A stretch of 32,967 bases of DNA from Pseudomonadota bacterium (GTDB lineage Bacteria > Pseudomonadota > Alphaproteobacteria > Rhizobiales > Xanthobacteraceae), in the NCBI GenBank assembly GCA_023404705.1, contig JAEYAU010000068.1:1-32967 (forward strand), read 5' to 3'. This document shows, one piece after another, positions 8,967 to 19,600 of the stretch. The translations under genes were made by a program, and so were the position numbers. Under the pieces are notes generated by a model. The model saw only the letters and a program-made list of their open reading frames with translations, was not told the DNA's origin and searched no databases. Numbering within the stretch: the first letter of the stretch is position 1; every line of letters starts with the position of its first letter.

Positions 8967-9251
8967 ATGGACTCCTTCGCATGGATGGCGTGGACCTGGC
9001 AGACCGCCCTGTTCTGGGCCGGCATCGTCACGCTGCTCGTGGTGATGACCTTGCTTGCCGCGTTCCGCCCGGAGCTCGAGCGCTTCGGCGTGCTGCGCAT
9101 CCCGACGACGCGCGGGGACCGGCTCTTTCTCACGCTTCTTGGCAGCGCCTTCATCCATCTCGCCTGGCTCGGCCTTGCCGGACCGGACCTGCTGTGGGGC
9201 GCAACAGTGCTCTCGCTCGTCTACGCCATCGGGGTGTTTCGCTGGGTGTAG
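8967..9251 (+). CDS. glpU: Small membrane protein of glycerol transporter locus (DUF2160, GlpU)
   Basis: A 94-residue protein with three predicted membrane helices ('TALFWAGIVTLLVVMTLLAA', 'RLFLTLLGSAFIHLAWLGLA', 'LLWGATVLSLVYAIGVFRWV') and a short loop 'FRPELERFGVLRIPTTRGDR'. This pattern matches DUF2160, a family found between the permease and binding-protein genes of glycerol ABC transporters. An excellent Shine-Dalgarno (AGGAGGA, 8956-8962) overlaps the glpQ stop codon. Its role is not established from sequence. Position and conservation suggest an accessory membrane subunit of the transporter, analogous to extra small subunits in other importers. It is too hydrophobic and too regularly placed to be a chance ORF. 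Confidence 0.85.
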   Translation: MDSFAWMAWTWQTALFWAGIVTLLVVMTLLAAFRPELERFGVLRIPTTRGDRLFLTLLGSAFIHLAWLGLAGPDLLWGATVLSLVYAIGVFRWV

Positions 9252-9298
9252 GCGCAATGGGGACTTTCCGGCCGCAATGCCGGGAGGGGTAAGCAACC

Positions 9299-9315
9299 GA
9301 TCGGCCCGGCCGATC
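9299..9315. repeat. Intercistronic palindrome between glpU and glpV
   Basis: GATCGGCC (9299-9306) and GGCCGATC (9308-9315) form an 8-bp perfect inverted repeat around one central base, a stable RNA hairpin 18 bases before the glpV start and just ahead of its Shine-Dalgarno (GGGAGG, 9323-9328). There is no T-run, so it is not a terminator. Such hairpins often set the 5' end of a stabilised transcript for an abundant binding protein; this role is inferred. Confidence 0.55.
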
Positions 9316-9333
9316 ACAACACGGGAGGTTACT

Positions 9334-11091
9334 ATGGCATTGCCGCTATCGCGCATGCGGTGCCTCGTCACGGTGAGCGCGCTTGCGCTCACGCTCGGGA
9401 CGGGCGCTGCCTTCGCCGGAATGGATGAGGCCCGGCGCTGGGTGGACAGTGAATTCCAGCCCTCTGTGCTCTCCAAGGAGGAGCAGCTCAAGGAAATGGA
9501 ATGGTTCGTGAATGCCGCGAAGCCGTTCCAGGGCCTGGAGATCAACGTCGTGTCGGAGACGATCACGACGCACGAGTACGAGGCGCGCACCCTCGCCAAG
9601 GCCTTCACCGAGATCACGGGCATCAAGGTCAATCACGACCTGATCCAGGAAGGCGACGTGGTCGAGAAGATCCAGACGCAGATGCAGTCGGGTCGCAACA
9701 TCTACGACGCGTGGATCAACGACTCCGACCTGATCGGCACGCATTTCCGCTATCAGCAGGCGGTGCCGCTCTCCGACTGGATGAAGGGCGAAGGCAAGGA
9801 CGTGACGCTGCCGACGCTCGACGTCGACGACTTCATCGGCAAGTCGTTCACCACGGGGCCGGACGGCAAGCTCTACCAGCTGCCGGACCAGCAGTTCGCG
9901 AACCTCTACTGGTTCCGCTACGACTGGTTCACGCGCGCCGACCTGAAGCAGAAGTTCAAGGCCAAGTATGGCTACGAGCTGGGCGTGCCGGTGAACTGGT
10001 CAGCCTACGAGGACATCGCCGAGTTCTTCACCAATGACGTGAAGGAGATCGATGGCCAGAAGGTCTATGGCCACATGGACTACGGCAAGAAGGATCCCTC
10101 GCTCGGCTGGCGCTTCACCGACGCCTGGCTCTCCATGGCGGGCAACGGCGACAAGGGCATCCCGAACGGCAAGCCGGTCGACGAATGGGGCATCCGCATG
10201 GAGGGCTGCCGCCCGGTCGGCTCGTCGGTCGAGCGCGGTGGCGACACCAACGGCCCGGCCGCAGTCTATGCGGTGACCAAGTACGTCGAGTGGCTGAAGA
10301 AGTATGCTCCGCCGCAGGCCGGCGGCATGACCTTCTCGGAAGCCGGCCCGGTGCCCGCGCAGGGCAACGTCGCCCAGCAAATCTTCTGGTACACGGCCTT
10401 CACGGCCGACATGGTGAAGGCTGGCCTGCCGGTCGTGAATGCGGACGGGACGCCGAAGTGGCGCATGGCGCCCTCGCCGCACGGCTCGTACTGGAAGGAC
10501 GGCATGAAGCTCGGTTACCAGGACGCGGGCTCGTGGACGCTTCTGAAGTCCACGCCGGTCGACCGCCGCAAGGCGGCCTGGCTCTACGCCCAGTTCACGG
10601 TGTCGAAGAGCGTGTCGCTGAAGAAGAGCCATGTCGGTCTCACCTTCATTCGTGAGAGCGACATCTGGCACAAGTCGTTCACGGACCGCGCGCCGAAGCT
10701 CGGCGGCCTGATCGAGTTCTACCGCTCGCCCGCGCGCGTGCAGTGGACTCCGACCGGCGTGAACGTGCCGGACTATCCGAAGCTCGCGCAGCTCTGGTGG
10801 CAGAACATCGGCGACGCCTCGTCGGGAGCCAAGACCCCGCAGGCCGCCATGGACGCGCTGGCCGCCGCACAGGACTCGGTGCTGGAGCGCCTCGAGCGCG
10901 CCAATGTGCAGGGCGAGTGCGGACCGAAGCTCAACAAGAAGGAGTCGGCCGAGGCCTGGTTCAAGAAGTCGGAGCAGGCCGGCAACGTCGCGCCCGCCCG
11001 CAAGCTTCAGAACGAGAAGCCGAAGGGCGAGACCGTGGACTACGACACGCTGATCAAGAGCTGGCCGGCCTCGCCGCCCAAGCGCAGCTGA
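9334..11091 (+). CDS. glpV: Glycerol ABC transporter substrate-binding protein GlpV
   Basis: Periplasmic extracellular solute-binding protein, 585 residues from ATG 9334, which has a good Shine-Dalgarno (GGGAGG, 9323-9328). The frame extends further upstream but that extension is low-complexity and lacks signals. The signal peptide covers residues 1-28 ('CLVTVSALALTLGTGAAFAG', cleavage after AFA). The mature protein is unusually long for family 1 binding proteins but normal for the glycerol-type subgroup. Visible blocks include 'FTEITGIKVNHDLIQEGDVV', 'QQFANLYWFRYDWF', 'NWSAYEDIAEFF' and 'SWTLLKSTPVDRRKAAW'. It delivers substrate to GlpPQ. It lies 82 bases after glpU behind an intercistronic hairpin and is the last gene before a strong terminator. 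The substrate is inferred from the glpD/glpR context; another polyol is possible. Confidence 0.9.
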   Translation: MALPLSRMRCLVTVSALALTLGTGAAFAGMDEARRWVDSEFQPSVLSKEEQLKEMEWFVNAAKPFQGLEINVVSETITTHEYEARTLAKAFTEITGIKVNHDLIQEGDVVEKIQTQMQSGRNIYDAWINDSDLIGTHFRYQQAVPLSDWMKGEGKDVTLPTLDVDDFIGKSFTTGPDGKLYQLPDQQFANLYWFRYDWFTRADLKQKFKAKYGYELGVPVNWSAYEDIAEFFTNDVKEIDGQKVYGHMDYGKKDPSLGWRFTDAWLSMAGNGDKGIPNGKPVDEWGIRMEGCRPVGSSVERGGDTNGPAAVYAVTKYVEWLKKYAPPQAGGMTFSEAGPVPAQGNVAQQIFWYTAFTADMVKAGLPVVNADGTPKWRMAPSPHGSYWKDGMKLGYQDAGSWTLLKSTPVDRRKAAWLYAQFTVSKSVSLKKSHVGLTFIRESDIWHKSFTDRAPKLGGLIEFYRSPARVQWTPTGVNVPDYPKLAQLWWQNIGDASSGAKTPQAAMDALAAAQDSVLERLERANVQGECGPKLNKKESAEAWFKKSEQAGNVAPARKLQNEKPKGETVDYDTLIKSWPASPPKRS

Positions 11092-11111
11092 TCGCGTAGC
11101 AATAAGTGAAG

Positions 11112-11144
11112 GGGCGGGAGGGCAACCTCCCGCCCTTTTGTTTT
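11112..11144 (+). terminator. Rho-independent terminator after the glp operon
   Basis: GGGCGGGAGG (11112-11121), a 4-base loop, CCTCCCGCCC (11126-11135), then TTTTGTTTT. A perfect 10-bp GC stem plus T-tract 20 bases after the glpV stop codon. Confidence 0.93.
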
Positions 11145-11214
11145 GCGTCCCGTGTGCGCGTGGCCACACATGTTGCTCTCTCTTGCGCTATCCTGGCGCG
11201 ACCCGGAGGGAGCC

Positions 11215-12645
11215 ATGGCGGTCGAGCAGCAGACCAATTTCGGCGGCAACCAGACCTGGCGGGCCCAAAGCTATGTTCCGGCGGATGAGCAGGAGGTGCT
11301 GAAGATTCTGGCGCGCCATCCCGACACGCCGATCCGCGCCTTCGGCGGCAAGCACTCGTGGAGCGACGTCGCCGTCACGGACGGCATCGCGCTGGATCTT
11401 AGCCGGCTCAATCAAGTGAAGCCCTTCACCAAGGATGGACAGCCTTACGTGCGCGTCGGCGGCGGCTGCCGGCTGCGCGACCTGCTGGACCGGCTGCACG
11501 CCGAGACCGATCGGACGCTGCCGACGCTCGGCGTTATCCTCCGCCAGACCATTGCGGGCGCGATCTCGACCGGCACGCATGGCTCGGGCCGGCACAGCCT
11601 CTCGCACTTCGTGGCCGGCATTCGCGTCGCGGCCTACGACATGAACGGCACGCCGCGCATCTTCGAGTATCGCGAGGGCGACGTGCTCAAGGCCGCGCGC
11701 TGCGCGCTCGGCACCATGGGCGTGATCCTGACGGTCGATCTGCCGACGGTGCCGAAATACAAGGTGGCCGACACGCTGCGCTGGCCGAAGCGGCTCGGCG
11801 ACGTGCTCGACATGTATCGCGAGCATCCCCTGACGCAGTCCGCGCTGCTGCCCTACGGCTGGCGGTTCATCGCCTGGGAGCGGCGGCCGGTCGGAAACCC
11901 CGAGCTCTCGTTCGGCGAGCGCTTCAAGGCGCAGTTCTTCCGCATCCAGAATGCGGTCGCGACCGACGTGCTCTTTCACCTGACGCTGAAGCTCGTGCTG
12001 CGGCTCGGCAAGGGCGCCATCAAGGCCTTCCTCGCCGTGATGCCGCGCCTGCTCACCGCGAACGTAACGCGCATCGACGACTCGGTGCATGTGCTCACCA
12101 TGCGGCACGACCTGTTCCGTCACGAGGAGATGGAGCTGTTCGTGGCGGAGTCGCGGCTGGGCGATGCGCTCGACCTCCTGCGCTACGCCACCGAAGTGTT
12201 CGCCGACGAGGATACGCAGGCGTCGGAGGGCACCGATGCGGCCCTACGTGCGCACGGGCTCGCCGAGGAGCTGACGCGCAAGCGCGGCGCCTATGTTCAT
12301 CACTATCCGTTCTTCGTGCGGCGCGTGCTGCCGGAGGACACGCTCATCGCGATGGGCAGCGCGATGAGCGAGCCGGTCTACTCGATCTCGGTATTCACGT
12401 ATCACGCGCCGGATGCGCGGGAAGGCTATTACGGCTTCTGCGGCTACCTCGCGCGCGCCATGAACCGGCTGTTCGACGCACGGCTGCACTGGGGCAAGCA
12501 CTTTCCGCTGGGCGAGGCCGAGATCGCGCGGCTCTATCCGGACCTGGAGCGGTTCCGACACCATGCCCGTGCCACCGATCCCAAGGGCGTGTTCCGCAAC
12601 GCCTTCACGGCGCGCGTGCTCGGGTTGGGACGCGGTGGGACGTGA
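11215..12645 (+). CDS. FAD-dependent aldonolactone oxidase-like oxidoreductase
   Basis: A 476-residue member of the vanillyl-alcohol-oxidase flavoprotein superfamily, closest in pattern to D-arabinono-1,4-lactone and L-gulono-1,4-lactone oxidases. The N-terminal FAD-binding domain has 'IRAFGGKHSWSD', where His47 sits at the position that covalently carries the flavin in sugar-lactone oxidases. 'VGGGCRLRDLLDRLH' and 'GAISTGTHGSGRH' are typical FAD contacts. The C-terminal ALO domain ends with 'HWGKHFPL' (His425-Lys428), the family's conserved HWGK element. ATG 11215 is chosen because GGAGGG at 11205-11210 precedes it; the same frame runs back to 11143 without a signal. It is separated from the glp operon by the terminator, so it has its own transcript. 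The exact lactone or sugar-alcohol substrate cannot be assigned. Confidence 0.85.
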   Translation: MAVEQQTNFGGNQTWRAQSYVPADEQEVLKILARHPDTPIRAFGGKHSWSDVAVTDGIALDLSRLNQVKPFTKDGQPYVRVGGGCRLRDLLDRLHAETDRTLPTLGVILRQTIAGAISTGTHGSGRHSLSHFVAGIRVAAYDMNGTPRIFEYREGDVLKAARCALGTMGVILTVDLPTVPKYKVADTLRWPKRLGDVLDMYREHPLTQSALLPYGWRFIAWERRPVGNPELSFGERFKAQFFRIQNAVATDVLFHLTLKLVLRLGKGAIKAFLAVMPRLLTANVTRIDDSVHVLTMRHDLFRHEEMELFVAESRLGDALDLLRYATEVFADEDTQASEGTDAALRAHGLAEELTRKRGAYVHHYPFFVRRVLPEDTLIAMGSAMSEPVYSISVFTYHAPDAREGYYGFCGYLARAMNRLFDARLHWGKHFPLGEAEIARLYPDLERFRHHARATDPKGVFRNAFTARVLGLGRGGT

Positions 12646-12733
12646 TCACAATCCTGCCAGGGACGAATTGACACTTGCGACGGCGGGCCGATCCGCAAGA
12701 ATGCGGCGCGGGTTCACCAGATAGGTCGCAGGC

Positions 12734-13675
12734 ATGTTTCGGTTTTCGGCTGGTCGTCTCCTCGTTGCATCTCTCCTGCTTGCGTTCGCGAACGCCCCGG
12801 CCCTCGCGGCCGATCCGGTGTTTCCGCCCGGCTCGCGCCTCGGCGTGGTGCCGCCGCCTAGCATGGAGGTGAGCAAGACCTTCATGGGCTTCGCGGACAG
12901 CGACCGGCGCGCCGCGATCTTCCTCGCCGAGCAGGCGGCCGAGAGCTACGAGAAGATCATCAAGGACTTCAGCCCCGATGAGATGAAGGCCGGCGGCATG
13001 GAGGTGATCGCGCGGGAGGAGCTGCCGAACGGTGTGCTCGCCGCGGTGCGCCAGCAGATCGGGCGCGACCTCACTTACAAATGGGCGCTGGTGAAGCGCG
13101 TCGACGACATCACGGCAGTCGTGATCGCGGTGGTGCCGGAGTCGTCGAAGGCCGCCTATCCGGACGAGTTGCTGCGCGCGACGGTCACCAGCCTCGTGGT
13201 GCGGCCGAAGCTGCCGCCCGACCAGCTGCTCGCATTGCTGCCCTACCGCGTGAACGACATGGGCGGCTTCCGCCTGCTGCGTACGACGCCCGATGGCACC
13301 GCGGTGCTCACCCTCGGGCCCAAGGACACGCCGCTGCCGAGCGAGCAGCCGTTCTTCATGATCGCGCTGCGTCCCGGCGAACCGCCGCAGCCGCAGGACC
13401 GCGACCGCTTCGCGCAGCGCGCGCTCGCGACCTTCACGAGCTTCCGCAACACGCGCTCCGTCGCGGTCGAGGCGATCCGTATCGGCGGATCGCAAGGGCA
13501 CGAGATCATCGCCGAGACGCGCGACGACAAGACCCACGACGATCTCATGATGGTGCAGTGGCTGCGCTTCGGCACGAGCGGCTACATGCAGATGTATGGC
13601 ATCGCGAAGAAGGACGTCTGGGAGGCGGTGCTGCCCCGCATGCGCGCGATGCGCGACGCCGTCGAGGTGAAGTGA
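12734..13675 (+). CDS. Predicted secreted protein of unknown function
   Basis: A 313-residue protein with a clear signal peptide ('GRLLVASLLLAFANAPALAA', cleavage after ALA). I do not recognise a named domain. The mature part begins 'FPPGSRLGVVPPPSMEVS', has a central segment 'LLRTTPDGTAVLTLGPKD', and a C-terminal region 'HEIIAETRDDKTHDDLMMVQ', 'GYMQMYGIAKKDVWEAVLPR'. The overall beta-rich layout with a final 'W..vl.rmr.mrD' helix resembles PsbP/DcrB-like periplasmic proteins, but only loosely. A perfect -35-like TTGACA lies at 12668-12673 without a convincing -10. It ends only 21 bases from the convergent stop of the giant RTX gene, with no terminator visible between them. Confidence 0.75.
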   Translation: MFRFSAGRLLVASLLLAFANAPALAADPVFPPGSRLGVVPPPSMEVSKTFMGFADSDRRAAIFLAEQAAESYEKIIKDFSPDEMKAGGMEVIAREELPNGVLAAVRQQIGRDLTYKWALVKRVDDITAVVIAVVPESSKAAYPDELLRATVTSLVVRPKLPPDQLLALLPYRVNDMGGFRLLRTTPDGTAVLTLGPKDTPLPSEQPFFMIALRPGEPPQPQDRDRFAQRALATFTSFRNTRSVAVEAIRIGGSQGHEIIAETRDDKTHDDLMMVQWLRFGTSGYMQMYGIAKKDVWEAVLPRMRAMRDAVEVK

Positions 13676-13696
13676 GCCCGGTCCGACGCATCGACC

Positions 13697-16600
13697 TCAC
13701 ATTCCGTGGATGGCCTGCAGCGCGCCGCTCTGCTCGAGCCTGACTAGGATGTCGGCACCCTGATCGTAATAGCCCTGCAGCACGGCCACGTCCTGCCAGT
13801 TGTCGCCGCCGCCGTCGACGTCCACCTGCGCCAGGGCATCGTTGCCGTCGCCATGCACCGCGCGGACGAAGCCGTCGGCGCTGCCGCCGTTGAAATTCGC
13901 ATCGAGCAGCGCCGAGAGATCGAGCAGGTCGCCCTCGAGCGCGTCATAGTCTGTGATCACGTCGCGATTGGTCGCCCCTGCCTCAGCGAAGACGAAGTAA
14001 TCGGTGTCGCCGCCGCCGGTCAGAACGTCGTTCCCCGCGTCACCCGCGAGAAAATCCAACGTTGAGCCGCCGATGATCGTGTCGTCACCGGCTCCGCCGC
14101 GGTAACCGAGCCCAGGAAGGTTCGAGGCGGCACGAACCTCGTCATTACCCGCCCCGGTGTCGAGCACCCAAGTACCGAGTTGATTGCTGCTGACAATGTC
14201 AGACCGGCTGAAGTCGAATGTATTCGCCAGATCGGTTCCCACAATGACAGAGCCTTCCAGAAACAGATCCTCGATTCCAGACCCCGATGCGGATCCGAAC
14301 GGGTCCGACGAGTCGAAGCCCGAGAGAGTCACGGTTTGATTCAGTTTCAGCCACAGCGTGTCAGAGCCGTCGCCGCCGAGAAAGACATCGTCTACGTCCA
14401 GCGTTCCCTCGGCGTAGAACACATCGTCTCCTGCGCCGCCGATCAGCGTATCGACGCCGGCGCCGCCGGTGAGATAGTCCTGAGCCCCGTCCCCCTGCAG
14501 CGTGTCGTCGCCGTCACCGCCCAGAAGCCGATCGGTGCCGCCACCGCCCTTGATGAAATCGCTGCCGCCACCACCCTCGAGGACGTTATCGCCATCGTCG
14601 CCGACAAGATCATCGGCGAAGCTGCTTCCGCGCAGCTTCTCGAAACCAACGACCTTGATGTCGTAGCTGCGGCCATCGCTCCAGGGCCCATCGACACCCT
14701 CGGCGCCGAGCAAAGCGACCTGCGATCCGAGACTGACATGCACACCGCCTGGATTGCTAAACAGGCTGAAATCTGCGGTGTCAGAACCTTGCCCGCCGTC
14801 GATGTCGACGTCGCTGCTGCGGACATAGATGTGGTCTTCGCCCTGCCCGCCATTGAAGGTCTGGTGGTAGTACTGGGTCGCGTAGATTCCGAGCGGATCG
14901 TAGCTGCCGTCCGGCAGCACGATCGTGTCATCGCCGGCGAGCGCATCGCCGTGGTCGCTGACGTTCCAGCCAACGAGAGGCACGTTCATCCAGGCCTGCA
15001 GGTCGTGCACATCGTTGCCGGCCGAGAAGACCGGTCCGAAACCGCCAGGCACCGTGTAGGTGGCGCTGTACGTCTTGGCCTGCCCGGCGGAATCCACCAC
15101 CGTATAGGCGATCGTGTCGGTGCCGTTCTCCGAAGAGCTGAGCGTCTGAAACTTCAGCGCGGGATCGTAGGTGAACGTACCTTGCGCCGAGACGGTCAGC
15201 ACCGAGCCGTCGCCGAGCTCGATCGTGGTGAACCCGGTCGCCGCCACAGCAACCGCGGCCATCGGGCCTGCCCCATCCGGATCCACCTCCGTGATGCGGA
15301 GCGCGCCACCCGAATTGGCGATCGCCGGCACAATGTCGACGCCGACGCTCAGCGCAACGCCGCCGTCGTATCCGGGCTGAACATCGACGGGGACCGAGGG
15401 ACCGAGAATCTGCGCAAGAGTGCGGGTGCCGTCGGTGAAGTCGAACTGCTCGAAGCCGGTGAACTCGTGCGTCACCGGGCCCGCGGGCGTGTCGAAGATG
15501 ATGCGGGCGCCGATCGTCGTGGTCGGATCGTCAGGATCCGTAATGGCTTCGACATGCGCCGTGCCCGGATAGGCGAAGCCGAGCTTCACGGTATCGACGC
15601 CGTTGCCGCCATCGGCGACCACGCGCAGGTCCGACAGGGTCAGCGCCGTCAGGTCGATCAGGTCGTCACCGGAGCCGGCGTCGACCCGGATCGTCTCCAG
15701 GTTCGTTCCCGCGAAATTCGGGAACCCGATCACGACCTGATCGGCGCCGCCACCGAGATCGAGCGCATATTCCTCGATCTCGAACATCGCGAGGCTGGCA
15801 TCGAAGGCGCCGTCGCGATTTTCGTCGATTGCGACGAAGGCCCAGTCCTGAGCGCCGTTCGTGGGATCGCCATCGGGATCGTACGCCGTGATGACGATTG
15901 ACTGGTCACGGTCGTCGAGGCGGACGATCTGCCGGTCGGCGCCGCCGCTTTCGGCGCCGCCATCGACCAGGTCGCTCCCGTCGCCGATGCTCCAGATAAA
16001 GGTATCGTTGCCGTATTCGCCATGCAGATTGTCATCGCCGCGGCCGCCGACCAACGTGTCGTCGTCATCCTGCGCCCACAGAAAATTCACGCCTGACGAC
16101 CCGACCAGCAGGTCGGCACCCGCGCCGCCATCGACGTCCTCGAACCCGACGATCCTGTCGGTGGCGATCTGTCCCGCAAGCACGAAGCGCGCGGTCTCTC
16201 CGGCGAGCGCGCCACCGGGCGCCGCATAGATCTCGGTGCCAAGATTGATCTGCACGCCGCCGCTCTGATTGGACACCGCCGTATAGACAGCGCGGTCGAT
16301 GCCCGCGCCGCCGTCGAGCTCGTCCGTGACGAGGCTGGCGCCGGCGCGCCAGATGTCGTTGCCCCCGGCGAAGTGGGCCACAATGCGCGGAGCCGCGGCA
16401 TCCAGAAGCACTTCGAGCTCGTCCGCCCCGCCGTTCTGGAAGGTGAGGTCGAAGGTCTCGATCTCGCTGGTGACGATCCTCGCCTGAGGATTGTTCGAGG
16501 CGTCAGCCCAGTTCAGATAGACGTAGCGGACGAGAGGATGCGTGTAGAGCGTGAACTGGACGTGCGCGCCGCCCGACGCGGGGTCCTGCGTCACCTCGAA

Positions 16601-19600
16601 CGTGTCACTGCCATCGCCTCCCGGGGCGGTGTCACTGCCTTGATCGCTGCGCCAGACGATGCGGTCGTCCCCGCCGCCGCCCTTGACGGTGTCGTTGCCA
16701 GATCCGCCGAACAGCAGGTCATTGCCGTTGTCGCCCTGGATCGTGTCGTCTCCGGCTCCACCGTGAATCTCGTCGTCGCCATCCTCGCCGTAGAGATCAT
16801 CGTCGCCCCCGAGCCCTGAAATCAGGTCGTTGCCGGAGCCGCCGACAATCCAATCGCCGGCCGCAAGATCCGTCGCCGAGATCACATCGTCGCCGGCGCC
16901 GGCACTGATGTTCACTTGGCCGCCGTCGGTCGTGTAGGCGCGGTTGAGCGCGATGACGTCACCGCCCTCGCTGCCGATGAAATACTCGATGCCGTTCAGC
17001 GAATTGGCGCCCCAAGGATTGAAATAAACGCCGGAAGCCGTCGCGCCCTTGACCAGTTGCACCGTGTCGAAGCCGCCGTGGCCCAACAGCACGTCCTGAT
17101 CGGTGGAGAGGCCGTTCAGGGAGACGAAGCGCGTTGCGCCGTCGCCGAGATCGACCTGGAGCGGCGCCACGGACCCGACGTCGTCGATATCCGCTGTCGC
17201 ATACAGCGTGTCGTTGCCGCCGCCGCCCTTGAGCTGGTCTGCGCCCCTGCCGCCCCACAAAAGGTCATTGCCGTCGCCGCCGTCCAGCGTGTCTGCGCCG
17301 GCACCGCCGTAAAGCTCGTCATTGCCCTGCTCGCCATAGAGTGAATCGCTGCCGCCGAGGCCCGAGAGCAGATCGTTGCCGCTGCCGCCGTAAATCCGTT
17401 CGCCCAGATCCGAGCCGGCGAGCGCGTCATTTCCGGCGCCGCCATTGAGCGTGTTCAGGAACAGGTCCGCCGGGTAGAAGGCAGGAAGCGTGACGATGTC
17501 GTCGCCATCCGTGCCGTAGAAATCATCGATGCCTTCGAGCGCGGCCGTGAGGTGATTTCCGTCGAAGAAAAAGCCGGATGCCCCGGCCGCCGCCTCGAAC
17601 CGCAGCACGTCGATGTCGTTGTGATTGCCGGTGAAGCCGTCCAGCGTGACGGAATGGCCCGCGAGCGAGAGGCTGCGGACAGTGCCGTTGCCGAGGTCGA
17701 AATCGAAGAGCTGCGGGCCGACATCGTCGATGTCGGCACTGGCGACCAGCGTGTTGGCACCGGCGCCGCCGAAGAGGAGATCACGGCCTTTGCCGCCGAC
17801 CAACACGTCATTTCCGCCCTCGCCGAAAAAGATGTTGTCCTCGGCGCCGCCGACCAGAATGTCGTGCGACTGCGAGCCAAACGCAACGAGAGTGGCGCCG
17901 ACCTGGTCGATCCCGATCACCTTGTCGGTGGCCGCGGCCCGATCGGTCGCGGTGTGCGCCGCGACCGTCTCGCCCGAGCGGGTCTCGCTGGTGTCCGAGA
18001 GGTTGACGAAGACCCCTGTCGTCAGCGCGCTGTAGCGGAGCGCGCCGACGCCGCCGGCAGCATCCACCCGCACCGTGAAGCTGCCGTCCGCGGTGTCGCC
18101 GTCACCATCCGTCGCGGTGTAGCCGAAGGTCAGGTCGATGAACTGGTCACGTTCGTCAGGAGCCAGATGATCGAGCGGCTGACGCAGCGTGAAATCGTAG
18201 AGACCCGTGCCGGTGTCGTGAAGGCGAGCCGTGAAGACGATGTTCGCGGCCTCCGGCGTGGACGGCAGCGAGCCCGTGAAACCGACCAGGATCGTATGAT
18301 CGGCATCAAGGTAACCGAGCTTCACCTCCGCGCCACTCGATCGGAGGGCGAGCCCAATGCCATCCTGATCCTTGGCGCCGACCACCAGGCTGTTGAAGGC
18401 GATCGCGGCGCTCGCGCTCGCGCCGTCGACACCGAACACCACGCCGAGCGGGACGCCTGACAGGCTCTGGTCGCCAGGACCTTCCTTGACGGTGCGGGTC
18501 ACCGGGCTCGAGACGGTCGGGCCTTCGTCCTGGATCGTCACCGAGATCGCCTGGGGGGCGGTCGCGTCGCCATCGCGATCGCTGACCGTATAGCCAAAGC
18601 TCAGCGTCCGCGCGTCATCGTCTGCGCCGCCCTCGCCATGCCGGAGGGGCTGGAACTGACGATATGCAACGCTGCCGTCGGCGTTGAGAACCAGCTCGAT
18701 GACCGGCGCCATGCCGTCACGCGCGCCATTCACATCGGCGTAGCCGCGCAGCGTGATCTCCGCGCCGGAGCGCACCGGATTGGCGAGATCGAAGGTGACG
18801 GCGTGCGTTTCGCGGCTCGTGACGTCGATCACCGAGAGATCTGTCGGCGCGTCCGTGAAGGTGACCGCGGTCGCGAAGCTGCCGCCGCGAAAGCCGTCGG
18901 CGCCGGGGGCCACGGCTGCCGTCACATTGCCGGTGATGACCAAAGCGTCGGTGAGCGCGGCCTCTGAGTGTGCCGCGAGCGACACATCGGCCGCCGTCGG
19001 CGTGTCGTCGTCGATCTTGACTGTGAAGCAGTCGGTCGCCCTGTCGCCGTCGGAGTCGGTGGCGACAAACTTGAAGGTGAGATCGACGTCGTTCTCGTCG
19101 CCGCCCGGCTGATGATCGAGAGCACCGACCAACTGGAACGAATAGCTGCCGCTGCCGCTATCGGAAAGCGAGACCGTGAAGACGCGGGCATCATCCTTCG
19201 CGGTCGCGACATGGCCCTCGCCGTCATAGTAGCTGCCGGCGCTGTTGCGATAGGCCGTGAGCAGCGTGCCGTCATTGCTGATCTCATAGGCGACCGCGAT
19301 GCCGGACGATGTGAGTCCCGCGGGCGGCGCAATGCCGGGCGCAAACGTGACGGCGCGATCGCCGTCGACGTGACCCGCCACGGACACTCCACCATTCGGA
19401 TTGACGTTGTCGCTATCCGCACCCCACCGGATCGCGAGATCACCGTTCTGCAATGTGATCTCGCCGGCGACATCGCCCGCGCCGCCCGCAAGGCCACCGG
19501 CCAGGCCGTCCTCGTCCACCGTGCGATCTTGCGGATGGCCGATCACCGGCGTGTCGTCGTCGACCGTGACCCTGAAGCTACCGGTGATCGCATCACCGTC

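Noticed and set aside
9055..9333. N-terminal extension of the glpV frame back to 9055
   Set aside because: It overlaps glpU, is Arg/Ser-rich, and the signal peptide and Shine-Dalgarno both place the start at 9334.
13676..13696. Terminator between the convergent 12734-13675 gene and the RTX gene
   Set aside because: Only 21 bases separate the stops and no hairpin with T-tract is visible on either strand.
14180..15901. Long plus-strand reading frame (573 residues) opposite the RTX gene, and a similar one at 18968-20650
   Set aside because: Both are antisense shadows of a GC-rich Asp/Gly/Thr-coding gene. Their translations are rich in Arg/Val/Ala/Ile without domains or plausible start signals, while the minus strand has clear RTX and DUF5801 motifs.
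13990..17870. Regularly spaced GC-rich repeats that could suggest a CRISPR array
   Set aside because: The units are 27-base-period coding repeats of Gly-Asp nonapeptides, are diverged, and have no constant repeat with unique spacers.
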